Assembly: GCA_027307235.1 (NCBI GenBank)
Contig: DAHUXH010000017.1
Span: 1 to 61,379 of the forward strand
Source: Vulcanimicrobiota bacterium
Lineage (GTDB): Bacteria > Vulcanimicrobiota > Vulcanimicrobiia > Vulcanimicrobiales > Vulcanimicrobiaceae
DNA length: 61,379 nucleotides
Reading direction: 5' to 3'
Below are positions 9,139 to 17,257 of the stretch, in pieces. Each line of letters begins with the position of its first letter. Position 1 is the stretch's first letter. The translations under genes were made by a program, and so were the position numbers. The notes beneath the pieces are model-generated. The model worked only from the letters and a program-made list of their open reading frames with translations, made no database searches and had not been told where the DNA came from.

Positions 9139-9335
9139 CCATCACCGTGAACGGCGAAACGCGTGAGGTCGAACCGAATGTGACCATCGAGCAACTGCTC
9201 GAACAAATAGGTGCGCCGCACAGGGGAATCGCCGTTGCGAAGAATGACACGGTGATCCGCCGCGAGCACTATTCCACACAACACGTCCGCGACGGCGATC
9301 GCATCGAGATCATTCGCGCCGTCGCCGGTGGGTAA
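9135..9335 (+). CDS. thiS: Sulfur carrier protein ThiS
   Basis: A 66-residue ubiquitin-like carrier ending in the required Gly-Gly (VAGG). The C-terminal glycine is adenylated and loaded with sulfur, which ThiG incorporates into the thiazole. The ATG at 9135 overlaps the thiO stop (ATGA). Conserved elements include MTITVNGE, a short helix (TIEQLLEQI) and [11 protein letters not shown]. No ThiF adenylyltransferase is adjacent; that step must use an enzyme encoded elsewhere. Confidence 0.95.
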   Translation: MTITVNGETREVEPNVTIEQLLEQIGAPHRGIAVAKNDTVIRREHYSTQHVRDGDRIEIIRAVAGG

Positions 9336-9339
9336 CATC

Positions 9340-10122
9340 ATGAACGACACCTTGACGGTGGGAACGTACGAATTCGAGTCGCGATTGATCGTCGGGACGG
9401 GAAAGTACCCGTCGATGGAGGTCATGGCGCGCGCGCACGTTGCGAGCGGCGCACGGATGGTCACCGTCGCGATCCGGCGGATCGATCTGGGCGATCCGGG
9501 CGGCAAGACGCTGCTCGACTACGTCGATCGTTCACGGATGCGCATTCTCCCGAACACCGCCGGCTGCTACTGCGCGAAAGACGCGGTGTTGACCGCGCAA
9601 CTCGCGCGCGAACTGCTGGAGACCGATCTGATCAAGCTCGAAGTGATCGGCGATGCGCAGACGCTCTATCCAGACACGCGCGAGACGCTGCGTGCCGCCG
9701 AAGCATTGGTCAACGACGGCTTCACCGTTTTACCGTATATCGGTGACGATCCGATCGCGTGCAAGCAGCTCGAAGAGCTGGGCTGCGCGGCAGTGATGCC
9801 GCTGGCCGCGCCGATCGGCAGCGGGTTAGGCGTGTGCAATCCGTATTCGATTCGGATCATCAAGGAGCGCGCGAACGTGCCGGTGATCGTCGATGCCGGC
9901 GTCGGGACGGCGTCGGATGCCGCGATCGCGATGGAGCTCGGCGTCGATGCGTTGCTGATGAACACCGGCATCGCCGCGGCGAAGGACCCTGTGCGCATGG
10001 CCGAGGCGATGAAATACGCGGTGATCGCAGGCCGGCAGGCCTTTCTCGCCGGACGCATGGAGAAGCGGCTCTATGCGGCGGCATCCAGCCCCATGGAGCA
10101 CGTGATCGTCACCGGTTCATAG
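9340..10122 (+). CDS. thiG: Thiazole synthase ThiG
   Basis: A 260-residue TIM-barrel enzyme that condenses deoxyxylulose phosphate, dehydroglycine and ThiS-thiocarboxylate into thiazole phosphate. Family signatures are GTGKYPS near the N-terminus, [21 protein letters not shown] (containing the Schiff-base lysine) and [11 protein letters not shown] in the phosphate-binding region. I prefer ATG at 9340 because GGTGGG sits 6 nt before it; an in-frame GTG at 9328 would overlap thiS. A rhodanese follows after 8 bp. Confidence 0.96.
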   Translation: MNDTLTVGTYEFESRLIVGTGKYPSMEVMARAHVASGARMVTVAIRRIDLGDPGGKTLLDYVDRSRMRILPNTAGCYCAKDAVLTAQLARELLETDLIKLEVIGDAQTLYPDTRETLRAAEALVNDGFTVLPYIGDDPIACKQLEELGCAAVMPLAAPIGSGLGVCNPYSIRIIKERANVPVIVDAGVGTASDAAIAMELGVDALLMNTGIAAAKDPVRMAEAMKYAVIAGRQAFLAGRMEKRLYAAASSPMEHVIVTGS

Positions 10123-10130
10123 GAGGAACG

Positions 10131-10451
10131 ATGTACCAAGAAATCACGGTGGAAGAATTGGCGCAATGGCGTGACGATGATCGATCGTTCGTCTTGCTCG
10201 ACGTGCGCAACAACGATGAGGTGACGATGGCGGCGTTGCCCGGTGCAGTGCATATCCCGATGCCGCAACTTCCCGATCGCATCTCCGAACTCGACGCCAC
10301 CACGACGATCGCGGTGCTGTGCCATCATGGGAACCGCAGCGCACGTGTGGCGCAGTACCTCACCGGCAGCGGCTTCGCCGACGTCTTCAACGTCGAAGGC
10401 GGCATCGACGCATACGCTCTCCGCATCGACACCAGCATCCCGCGCTATTAG
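10131..10451 (+). CDS. Rhodanese-domain sulfurtransferase
   Basis: A 106-residue single rhodanese domain with an intact active loop CHHGNRS (Cys near residue 64) and the typical LLDVRNNDE and NVEGGIDAYA segments. It carries persulfide sulfur on the active cysteine. A strong AGGAGG lies just before the ATG. Its place directly after thiO-thiS-thiG suggests it hands sulfur to ThiS, the role played by the rhodanese domain of ThiI in other bacteria; that link is inference from position. It ends 4 bp from a convergent gene. Confidence 0.9.
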   Translation: MYQEITVEELAQWRDDDRSFVLLDVRNNDEVTMAALPGAVHIPMPQLPDRISELDATTTIAVLCHHGNRSARVAQYLTGSGFADVFNVEGGIDAYALRIDTSIPRY

Positions 10452-10455
10452 GCTC

Positions 10456-13400
10456 TTATTCGCTCAATGCGGCCACGGCTGCCATGACTTGGGCGGCGAT
10501 GGCTTCTTCGCGCGGTTCGGGCAGTGTTGACGCCGTCCAGCGTTGTGGATCGAGCGGTGGTCCGAAGCGTATCGTAACTCGGCGCGGGCGTGGAAGCGGA
10601 TGCTCGGGCAGCCAGGCCTCGAAGGTTCCGGCGATGTGTACGGGCACGATGGGTACCGGCTCTTTGATGACGAGCGAGCCGATGCCCGGGAGAAACGGTT
10701 GGAGAGAACCGTCCGTTGTCAGCCAGCCCTCCGGGAACCACACGACGATGTGACCGTGCCGCAACGCCTGCGCGGTCAGGTCAATCCCCGAGCGTGAGCC
10801 ATACACTTGGCTGATCGGCACAATCCGCGCCAAACGGCTGAAGAGCCGGCGCCCGGCGTTCGAAAACATGATGTCGACGCTGCCGGTCCAGTAGACCTGT
10901 TGCAGCACCGCCCAGGGAAGCGCCGCAGCAAGCGCCGGTCCATCGGCATAGCTTGAATGATTGGGACACAGCAGATACGGGCCGCGTTTGGGGAGATGCT
11001 CCGCACCTTCGACGTGCAATCGAAAGATCGACTTGATCACGGTACGAATGACCGCGTTGCCGGCGTACCAGACACCGCGATCGATCACACCGATGGGTGC
11101 AAGAGTGGTTGCCTCCGCACCGGGCGCCTGTGCGGTTTTCGCGACAATGGCGGCGTCGAGCATATCGCGCACGGTGACAACGGGCGCAAGAGCGTTCTCT
11201 TCAAGGACGAGTCCGAGTTCACGCTCCAGGTCCATGGTGAGCGTGATCGCATCAAGTGAATCCACGCCAAGATCGAGCTGGAGACTCGTATCGAGCGACA
11301 ACTTTTCGTTTGGAAAGCGATGCTGAAGCCACCTCCATAGCTGTTGCCCGGTCGGGTGCTCGAGAAGCGCACGGTCCGCGGCGGACATGGTTGCCTCGGC
11401 GGCACCGGTCTTGGCCATGCGTGCCGCCTGGTAGAGCCGCGGCAGCAGGTACCGCCGTAGTTTGCCGAGCGGAGTGCGCGGCAACGGTCCCTCGGTCAGC
11501 GCGAATCCGGCCAGCCGCATGTAGCCCGGCAGATTCTTTTCCGCCTCGGTGAGCGCGAGGCGAATCGTGTGTTCGGCAAGCTCGCCGCTCGATGCCGGCG
11601 CGGGCACGACGAGCGCGACGAGTTTGCCGGACTCGATCAACACCGCGAGTTCACTCACGGCGCTGCACTCGTAGGCGCGTTCGACGACATCGGGATCGAG
11701 TTTCTCGCCGCCGGAAAGCACCAATGTTTCACTCAACCGGCTTTGGACATAAAGATACCCGGCGGCATCCACCCGGCCGCGATCGCCCGTCTTGAACCAC
11801 CCGTCGGCTGTGAACGCTCGGCGCGTCGCGGCATCGTCGTTGCGGTATCCGGCGAAGACGTTCGCGCCTCGAACCTCGATCTCGCCGGAGCCGTGCGTAT
11901 CTGGTTGTGCGATGCGAAGCTGCACGCCGGGAAGCGGCTCGCCCGCACTCCCAATCCGGCTGCGGCCAGGGCGATTGAAGGTGACGATGGGAGATGTTTC
12001 GGTCAGACCGTAGCCGACGCGAACATCGAATCCCAGGCCGAGCAGCGATGCTTCGGTCGTTTCTTGGAGGGCTGCGCCGCCGCACGCGAGTCTCCAGAGC
12101 GCGGGGCCGATCTGCCGGCGCACGCGACGAAATGCCATCCGCCCGAAACCGAATCGACCGCGACGCGCGAGTGCGACGGAGACGCCGAGCGCTTGCGAAA
12201 ATGCCCACCGCGCGATCGGTGCTTGCGTCTTGACTCCATCCATGATCGCGTGCAGCAGCGCGTCGTACAAGCGCGGCACGCCGACGAGCATGCTGACGTC
12301 CGCGATCTTCAGCGTCCGCGAAAGCTCCGGGCCGCTGATGCCGGCCGGTAGGACGATCGACGCTCCGATGCTCAACGGCAAGAGCAAGCCGACGACCAGC
12401 GGATACACGTGATGCAGCGGCAGCGGAAGCAGCACGCGGTCATGCGGTCCCAAGAGATCTTCCGCGACTAAGGCGCGGATATTGGACAGAACGTTGGCGT
12501 GGCTGAGCGGCACGGCTTTTGGGGTGCCCGTCGTACCGGACGTGTGTAAGAGAAAGGCGATATCGTCCGGCGCTGCGACCGGCTGTCCCGCGAGAGACGA
12601 GAGTGAAAGCGCTGACGGTCTGGATTGATCGGCCGAATAGATGAAACGACAACCGCTCGACGCGAGCAGTGCGCTGCGTTCAGTGTCGCTCTGGCGGACG
12701 TCGAGCGGCATCGCCGCGGCGCCCGCTGCGAGAATGCCGAGGCACGTGGCTGCCCACGCCGCGCTATTGGGAGCGACGATGGCGACCGGCTCGCCGGGAG
12801 CGACGCCATTGCCGCGCAGTTGTTCGGCGACACCGCGTGCGTTTCGGAGAAGATCGTTGAAAGAAACGCTCTCGGCGCCGCCGGGACCGACGGTGATCAG
12901 CGCCGGTTTCACGTCGTGATCCGCCAATCGATCGATCAGTTCTCGAAGTGTGCGGGCCCCGTTGTCAGGACTGATGCGGGTTGCGATGAGGAACCAGTGC
13001 ACGGCGCCGTGCAACGGCGCGCGTTCGTGCGCCCAACCGCCGGCGATATCGTCGACGTGATGCGCGTGCAGTGACTCGATACGGAAATACGGCTCGACGA
13101 GCGCGCGCAGGTGAGATTCGTCGAAGAACGTGTGCGCCACACCGATCTCGTCACCCGCTGTCGGCGCAAACGTGACGTCGCTGATGCGCCGGCCGGCGCC
13201 GAAGCGCGCATCTTCGGTCGAACCGAACGTCGCAACGAACGGGGTTTCGGGTGCGAGCAGCGATGCAATGTGCGCGACGTCGCGGGCGATCGTCTCCGGC
13301 GTGCCGTGCAGCAGGGCATGCGTGGAGATGGCGCCGTCGAATGCGCGCTCGCCTGCGGGCGGCAGCGCGCCCCCGTCGGGGACGGAGAACACCGCGAAGC

Positions 13401-13521
13401 CGGCGCGCGTCAGCGCGGCGGAAGTGCGCCCGCTCCCGCTACCGATCTCGATGATGCGGGCGCCTGCGCGTCGGGATAGGCGTTCAGTGAGCACGGCGGC
13501 GAGCGGATGTGGCGTGCGCAT
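10456..13521 (-). CDS. Four-domain fusion: methyltransferase / acyl-AMP ligase / acyl carrier / 1-acylglycerol-phosphate-type acyltransferase
   Basis: About 1021 residues. Residues 15-175 are a class I SAM methyltransferase-like domain (IEIGSGSGRT). Residues about 195-690 form an ANL-superfamily ligase with LLHTSGTTGTPK (near 324), YGLTETSP and the C-terminal PRTPLGKLRR lysine. Residues 715-790 are an acyl carrier domain with the phosphopantetheine serine in GVDSLDA (Ser755). Residues 830-1000 are a PlsC-type acyltransferase with NHSSYAD (His855-x4-Asp860) and PEG. The order suggests that an acid is activated, loaded on the carrier and moved to an alcohol or lysophospholipid. The start is uncertain: GTG at 13596 would overlap the divergent channel gene. 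The natural substrate is unknown. Confidence 0.85.
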   Translation of the reverse strand: MRTPHPLAAVLTERLSRRAGARIIEIGSGSGRTSAALTRAGFAVFSVPDGGALPPAGERAFDGAISTHALLHGTPETIARDVAHIASLLAPETPFVATFGSTEDARFGAGRRISDVTFAPTAGDEIGVAHTFFDESHLRALVEPYFRIESLHAHHVDDIAGGWAHERAPLHGAVHWFLIATRISPDNGARTLRELIDRLADHDVKPALITVGPGGAESVSFNDLLRNARGVAEQLRGNGVAPGEPVAIVAPNSAAWAATCLGILAAGAAAMPLDVRQSDTERSALLASSGCRFIYSADQSRPSALSLSSLAGQPVAAPDDIAFLLHTSGTTGTPKAVPLSHANVLSNIRALVAEDLLGPHDRVLLPLPLHHVYPLVVGLLLPLSIGASIVLPAGISGPELSRTLKIADVSMLVGVPRLYDALLHAIMDGVKTQAPIARWAFSQALGVSVALARRGRFGFGRMAFRRVRRQIGPALWRLACGGAALQETTEASLLGLGFDVRVGYGLTETSPIVTFNRPGRSRIGSAGEPLPGVQLRIAQPDTHGSGEIEVRGANVFAGYRNDDAATRRAFTADGWFKTGDRGRVDAAGYLYVQSRLSETLVLSGGEKLDPDVVERAYECSAVSELAVLIESGKLVALVVPAPASSGELAEHTIRLALTEAEKNLPGYMRLAGFALTEGPLPRTPLGKLRRYLLPRLYQAARMAKTGAAEATMSAADRALLEHPTGQQLWRWLQHRFPNEKLSLDTSLQLDLGVDSLDAITLTMDLERELGLVLEENALAPVVTVRDMLDAAIVAKTAQAPGAEATTLAPIGVIDRGVWYAGNAVIRTVIKSIFRLHVEGAEHLPKRGPYLLCPNHSSYADGPALAAALPWAVLQQVYWTGSVDIMFSNAGRRLFSRLARIVPISQVYGSRSGIDLTAQALRHGHIVVWFPEGWLTTDGSLQPFLPGIGSLVIKEPVPIVPVHIAGTFEAWLPEHPLPRPRRVTIRFGPPLDPQRWTASTLPEPREEAIAAQVMAAVAALSE

Positions 13522-13554
13522 GAAGTCGTGCTTCGACGGCGAAGGCGTTACGGC

Positions 13555-15459
13555 ATGGCGAACGATGCGCTGATCGTCGTGGTAGGCGGCGATCACCTCG
13601 CCTTCGAGATTTGCCGCGAGTTATTGAAGACCGCAGGGCATCGCATCGTCCTTCTTTGGAAAGCCGACGAACGGCGTCCCGACCATTGGTTTGCGCATCA
13701 GGTGGCGGCGCTCACCCGTGAGTACGGCGCCGCCTTTTCCCATCTTGACGCATATCCCATGTCGCCTGACGCGCTCGTGGAGGCGGGGCTTCGCGGTGCT
13801 CCAGACGGCGAGCGCCCGTACGTGGTCGCGGTGTCGAGCGATGACCGGCTGAACTTGCGGGCGGCGCTGGCCGCGCGCGACGTGAACCCGAATGCGCGCA
13901 TCACCCTGCGGCAATTCAATCCGCTGCTCGGCCACAAGATTCAGGAAGGGCTGCGCTACAACTGCACGGCGGTCTCACCCGCGGCGCAGGCCGCGGCGAC
14001 GTATGCCGCCGCGGCTGTCGATCCCTCATGTTTCTTCGCGCTGCCGTTTCCGACGCTGGAGACGCTGGTCGCTCGCATCGCGCACCGTCGCACCCTCGAA
14101 CGCAACGGCCGCGTTGCGCGTGCCGCCGGCCTGTTCGCGTTTTCCGATCAGAGCGCGGACGACCTCGGTATCACCGGAATGCGGGTCGAGGATGCCGAGG
14201 CCTCGCTTCGCGTGCGCGTCGTCGCAGTCAACGGCCGTTATCCGTTCGCATGCGATGGTGCGGACCCATCGGCGGAAGGCCGTCTTGACGACGCGTACCT
14301 CTTCGCGGGATCCGACCGCGTCGCGGCCTTCGGTCCGCTCGCCGAATTCAAACGCGTTCGCGAAGCGCGCGGGGGGACGCGTGCCACGACCCGTCGCGAT
14401 CGCATCGCCGGAATGCTGCGCGATCTTCGCCTTGCGGTGCGGCGTTCCGAACCGATTCTGCGCAACGTGCTGTTGACGAGCCTGGCCTGCTACGTCGCCT
14501 TCGTCGTCTTCTTCGCGATCACCTTGCACATCAGCGTGCCGGCGGCGATGTACTTCGTCACGACCACGATGACCACCGTCGGCTATGGCGACATCACGCC
14601 GTGCAAGAATTGTGCGATCACGACCTCGCCGAGCGCCGCGCTCATGCTCTTCGTCGCGATGGCGGCGATGCTCGTCGGTATCGTCGTGTTCTCTGTATTC
14701 ACGGCCACGATCACGTCTGCGCTGAACTCAGCGCAGACACGGCGCCTGCGCGGACTGCGCGCGATTCATCGCAGCGGACATGTGATCGTCTGCGGTGCGG
14801 GCAACGTCGGCACGCTGGTGATCGACTACCTGCGCGAACTCGGTGAGGAGGTCGTGGTGATCGAGCGCGATCCTGACACGCTGCTCGTGGAACTAGCGCG
14901 CGAACAAGAGATCGATCTGCTCACCGGGGATGCGACCAACGATGAAACGATCGCCTATTGTGCGCCGGAGCGTGCGAAGAGCCTGGTCGGCGTCACCAAC
15001 AGCGACACGGCCAACTTGGAAGCCGCGTTAGGTGCAAAGACGCGGACGCGCGAGGCCAACTCCGGCGAATTACACGTCGTGTTGCGCATCGACGACCCGG
15101 TGTTCGGCGATTCGATCAAACGCCATTTCGGCATCCGTTCGTTTTCGACCACGGAGTTGACCGCGCCGACGATCGCAGGATTGGCGCGTTTCGAAAGTAC
15201 GCGTGGCCGCTTCGACCTGTTCGCGGGCGCTCAGTGGGCGCAGACGGTGACGCTTGCGGAGCGCCGTCAAGATGAGAAGAATGCTCCGCCGCCGCCGCCG
15301 GCCGACCGTCCCGGCGGGCGCGTTCGCTGGATCCCGCTCTACGTCTGGCGGGAGAGTGCGGCCGGTGAGGGAATTGCCATCCCGATTCGTGGGTTCGAAG
15401 ACGTGCGCGCTGGAGACCGGATGCTCTTCCTCGTTCCCATCGATCAACTCGTTGCTTAA
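13555..15459 (+). CDS. Two-transmembrane potassium channel flanked by two RCK/TrkA-N domains
   Basis: A 634-residue protein. Residues 1-140 form a Rossmann-like nucleotide-binding domain (LIVVVGGDHLAFEI). After a linker, two membrane helices (about 305-328 and 365-395) flank a perfect selectivity filter TVGYGD at 341-346. A second TrkA-N domain follows (VIVCGAGNVGTLVIDYLRE) with a C-terminal TrkA-C-like part. Such regulators gate K+ flux in response to nucleotides or Ca2+. An RCK-like domain on both sides of the pore is unusual; most prokaryotic channels carry it only after the pore. ATG at 13555 is chosen because the Rossmann strand begins 4 residues later. Confidence 0.88.
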   Translation: MANDALIVVVGGDHLAFEICRELLKTAGHRIVLLWKADERRPDHWFAHQVAALTREYGAAFSHLDAYPMSPDALVEAGLRGAPDGERPYVVAVSSDDRLNLRAALAARDVNPNARITLRQFNPLLGHKIQEGLRYNCTAVSPAAQAAATYAAAAVDPSCFFALPFPTLETLVARIAHRRTLERNGRVARAAGLFAFSDQSADDLGITGMRVEDAEASLRVRVVAVNGRYPFACDGADPSAEGRLDDAYLFAGSDRVAAFGPLAEFKRVREARGGTRATTRRDRIAGMLRDLRLAVRRSEPILRNVLLTSLACYVAFVVFFAITLHISVPAAMYFVTTTMTTVGYGDITPCKNCAITTSPSAALMLFVAMAAMLVGIVVFSVFTATITSALNSAQTRRLRGLRAIHRSGHVIVCGAGNVGTLVIDYLRELGEEVVVIERDPDTLLVELAREQEIDLLTGDATNDETIAYCAPERAKSLVGVTNSDTANLEAALGAKTRTREANSGELHVVLRIDDPVFGDSIKRHFGIRSFSTTELTAPTIAGLARFESTRGRFDLFAGAQWAQTVTLAERRQDEKNAPPPPPADRPGGRVRWIPLYVWRESAAGEGIAIPIRGFEDVRAGDRMLFLVPIDQLVA

Positions 15460-15480
15460 CGATTCGAATAGGAAAGCGGC

Positions 15481-15936
15481 ATGCTGACGACTGGTGGAAA
15501 GATGCCCGCGCTGACCATCGCCGATGATACGGGCGCGATGGTCAACCTGGCCGACCTTCCCGACACATATCTCGTCTTGTGGTTTTATCCCAAAGACGAC
15601 ACCCCTGGTTGAACGAACGAAGCGGCGCAGTTCAGTGAGCGTTTGCAGGCTTTCAAGAAGAAAGGTGCGCGCATTGTCGGCGTCAGTCGCGACTCGGTCG
15701 AGTCGCACGTGAAGTTCAAGAAAAAATACGGGATCCCGTTTCAACTGCTCGCGGACACGAACTCCGAGGTGTGTACCGCGTTCGGAGTCTTGGTGGAAAA
15801 GAACATGTACGGCAAAAAATCGATGGGCGTCCAGCGTTCAACGTTCTTGATCGACAAGAGCGGGACGATCGTTCATGTGTGGCCGAAGGTCAGCGTGGAA
15901 GGTCATGCCGATGACGTACTCTCGGTGATTGCGTGA
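15481..15936 (+). CDS. bcp: BCP-type peroxiredoxin, selenoprotein with Sec at the peroxidatic position (UGA codon 44)
   Basis: The frame from ATG 15481 to TGA 15936 encodes 151 residues of a bacterioferritin-comigratory-type peroxiredoxin, reducing H2O2 and organic peroxides. The only interruption is TGA at 15610-15612, exactly where the family has its peroxidatic cysteine: FYPKDDTPG-U-TNEAA against the usual TPGCT. Sequence and frame before and after are fully conserved (LLADTNSEVC, STFLIDKSGTI). The position of the resolving cysteine is Ala, so it would be a 1-Cys(Sec) enzyme. AGGAAAG precedes the start by four bases. A candidate SECIS hairpin follows the TGA. The start of the next gene overlaps the stop. 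A plain nonsense mutation is the alternative. Confidence 0.85.
15622..15646 (+). promoter_or_regulatory. Candidate bacterial SECIS hairpin
   Basis: Nine bases after the in-frame TGA, GCGGCGC (15622-15628) can pair with GCG-U-UUGC (15639-15646; one bulged U, two G-U pairs), leaving a ten-base loop AGTTCAGTGA. The loop contains a G-U about 18 bases after the TGA, which fits the spacing of bacterial SECIS loops recognised by SelB. Drawn by eye without energy calculation. Confidence 0.4.
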
Positions 15937-16706
15937 TCCAGCGGCCGCGGGTTCGAGTCATCGGCTCGAGCCCGTCCGTGCCGCGGCCCGGGGGCGCCTG
16001 CAGCTGTTACGTGGTGACCGGCGCGCGGGCGCAGATCGCCGTCGATTTCGGCACCGGCGCGTTTGCGAAACTGCGGGAGACGCAAGACGACACGCTTCCC
16101 GACGCGATCGTCATCTCGCACATGCACGCCGATCACTTCATCGATCTGATTCCGCTGCGTTACTCGCTCAAATATGGACCGCTGCGCGCCGGCGGCAAGA
16201 TGCCGCTCTACCTTCCGCCCGGCGGGGAAGCGATGTTGCGCACGCTCTGTAGTGCTTTCGCGCAAGAAGACGGCAATGATTTCCTTGATGCCGTCTTTGC
16301 CGTGCGTGAATTCGACCCGCACGAAACGCTTGCCGTCGGCGACGTTGCGGTGACGTTCGCCAAGACGGTGCATTACATCGACGCGTACGCGATGCGCTTG
16401 GAGATCGGCGGCGCGGCCGTCGTCTACTCGGCCGATACGGCGCCCAGTGAGAGCGTGGTGCGACTCGCGCGTGATGCGGACATCTTTCTCTGTGAATGCT
16501 CGCTCGGACCCGACGGTGCCGAACCCGGCATGCGCGGACATTCCAGTGCTCGCGAGGCCGGCGAGATGGCGCACGCGGCGGGCGCGAAGCACCTCGTCCT
16601 CACGCACTATGGAAGCGACGCCGATCGCGCTTCGCTGCGGGAATCTGCGCGCGGCGTTTTCACCCGCGACGTCACCGTCGCTGAAGACAGCCTGGAAATC
16701 TCCTAG
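15933..16706 (+). CDS. MBL-fold hydrolase, RNase Z-like group
   Basis: A 257-residue metallo-beta-lactamase-fold protein with the zinc motif HMHADH at 63-68, further ligands in KTVHYIDA, YSADTAPS and LTHYGS. The long GMRGHSS segment resembles ribonuclease Z/ElaC and arylsulfatase-like relatives, but the substrate cannot be named. The GTG start overlaps the peroxiredoxin stop (GTGA), so both are translated from one message. Its end overlaps the convergent pyrE end by four bases. Confidence 0.8.
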   Translation: MIQRPRVRVIGSSPSVPRPGGACSCYVVTGARAQIAVDFGTGAFAKLRETQDDTLPDAIVISHMHADHFIDLIPLRYSLKYGPLRAGGKMPLYLPPGGEAMLRTLCSAFAQEDGNDFLDAVFAVREFDPHETLAVGDVAVTFAKTVHYIDAYAMRLEIGGAAVVYSADTAPSESVVRLARDADIFLCECSLGPDGAEPGMRGHSSAREAGEMAHAAGAKHLVLTHYGSDADRASLRESARGVFTRDVTVAEDSLEIS

Positions 16707-17257
16707 TTCTTTTGGCTTGCGTCCCCGCGCGGCAGTGAAAATTGAATCAAGGCGCGGATCGGGGCGAGGCCTCTTGAAACGATCGCGCATGCCGTCACGT
16801 GCAGACGTAATTCTTCCAGACGCGCGGCGGCGGCCAGCAGTTCGCGTCCATTGGTAACGACGTCTTCCAGCAGCAGCACGCGCATGCCCGGCTCGTATGC
16901 GCCTTCGACGTACTCACCGGGGAAAGCGCCGTAGCCTTTCGGCTTTTTGCGGACCGCGATCATCGGTAATCCGGTCAACTGTGAGACGGCGGTCGCGATC
17001 ACCACGCCGCCGAGTTCGGTTCCGGCAATGGTGTCGGGGCTGGTCTCCGCGATGACTTGGGTGAACATGCGCGCGATCCGGCGCAGCACGTGCGGATCGC
17101 TGAACAGGCGGAACTTGTCGATGTAGTAGTCGCTGTGCGCTCCGCCGGAGAGCACGTAGTCACCGCGCGTGAGCGCGCGTTCGACGATGATCTTGCGCAG
17201 CCAGTTCAACTCCGACACTGGAGCGATCGGCTGATCGGGAGAGCCTAAATACTCCAT
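16703..17257 (-). CDS. pyrE: Orotate phosphoribosyltransferase
   Basis: A 184-residue type I PRTase that makes OMP from orotate and PRPP in pyrimidine synthesis. The PRPP-binding motif LLLEDVVTNG is at 128-137, and the flexible loop region with KKPKGYG at about 104-110 and GGAHSDYYIDKF near 38-49 are OPRT features. I start at ATG 17257, because the domain begins there and a GGAATG-type ribosome site is available; a longer frame upstream lies inside the peptide-binding lipoprotein gene. It overlaps the end of that gene by 13 bp. Confidence 0.9.
   Translation of the reverse strand: MEYLGSPDQPIAPVSELNWLRKIIVERALTRGDYVLSGGAHSDYYIDKFRLFSDPHVLRRIARMFTQVIAETSPDTIAGTELGGVVIATAVSQLTGLPMIAVRKKPKGYGAFPGEYVEGAYEPGMRVLLLEDVVTNGRELLAAAARLEELRLHVTACAIVSRGLAPIRALIQFSLPRGDASQKN

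Noticed and set aside
15481-15612. Peroxiredoxin as a pseudogene split by a nonsense codon or frameshift
   Set aside because: Frame is unbroken on both sides, the TGA is exactly the catalytic codon, downstream coding is well conserved and the next gene is still coupled to its end.
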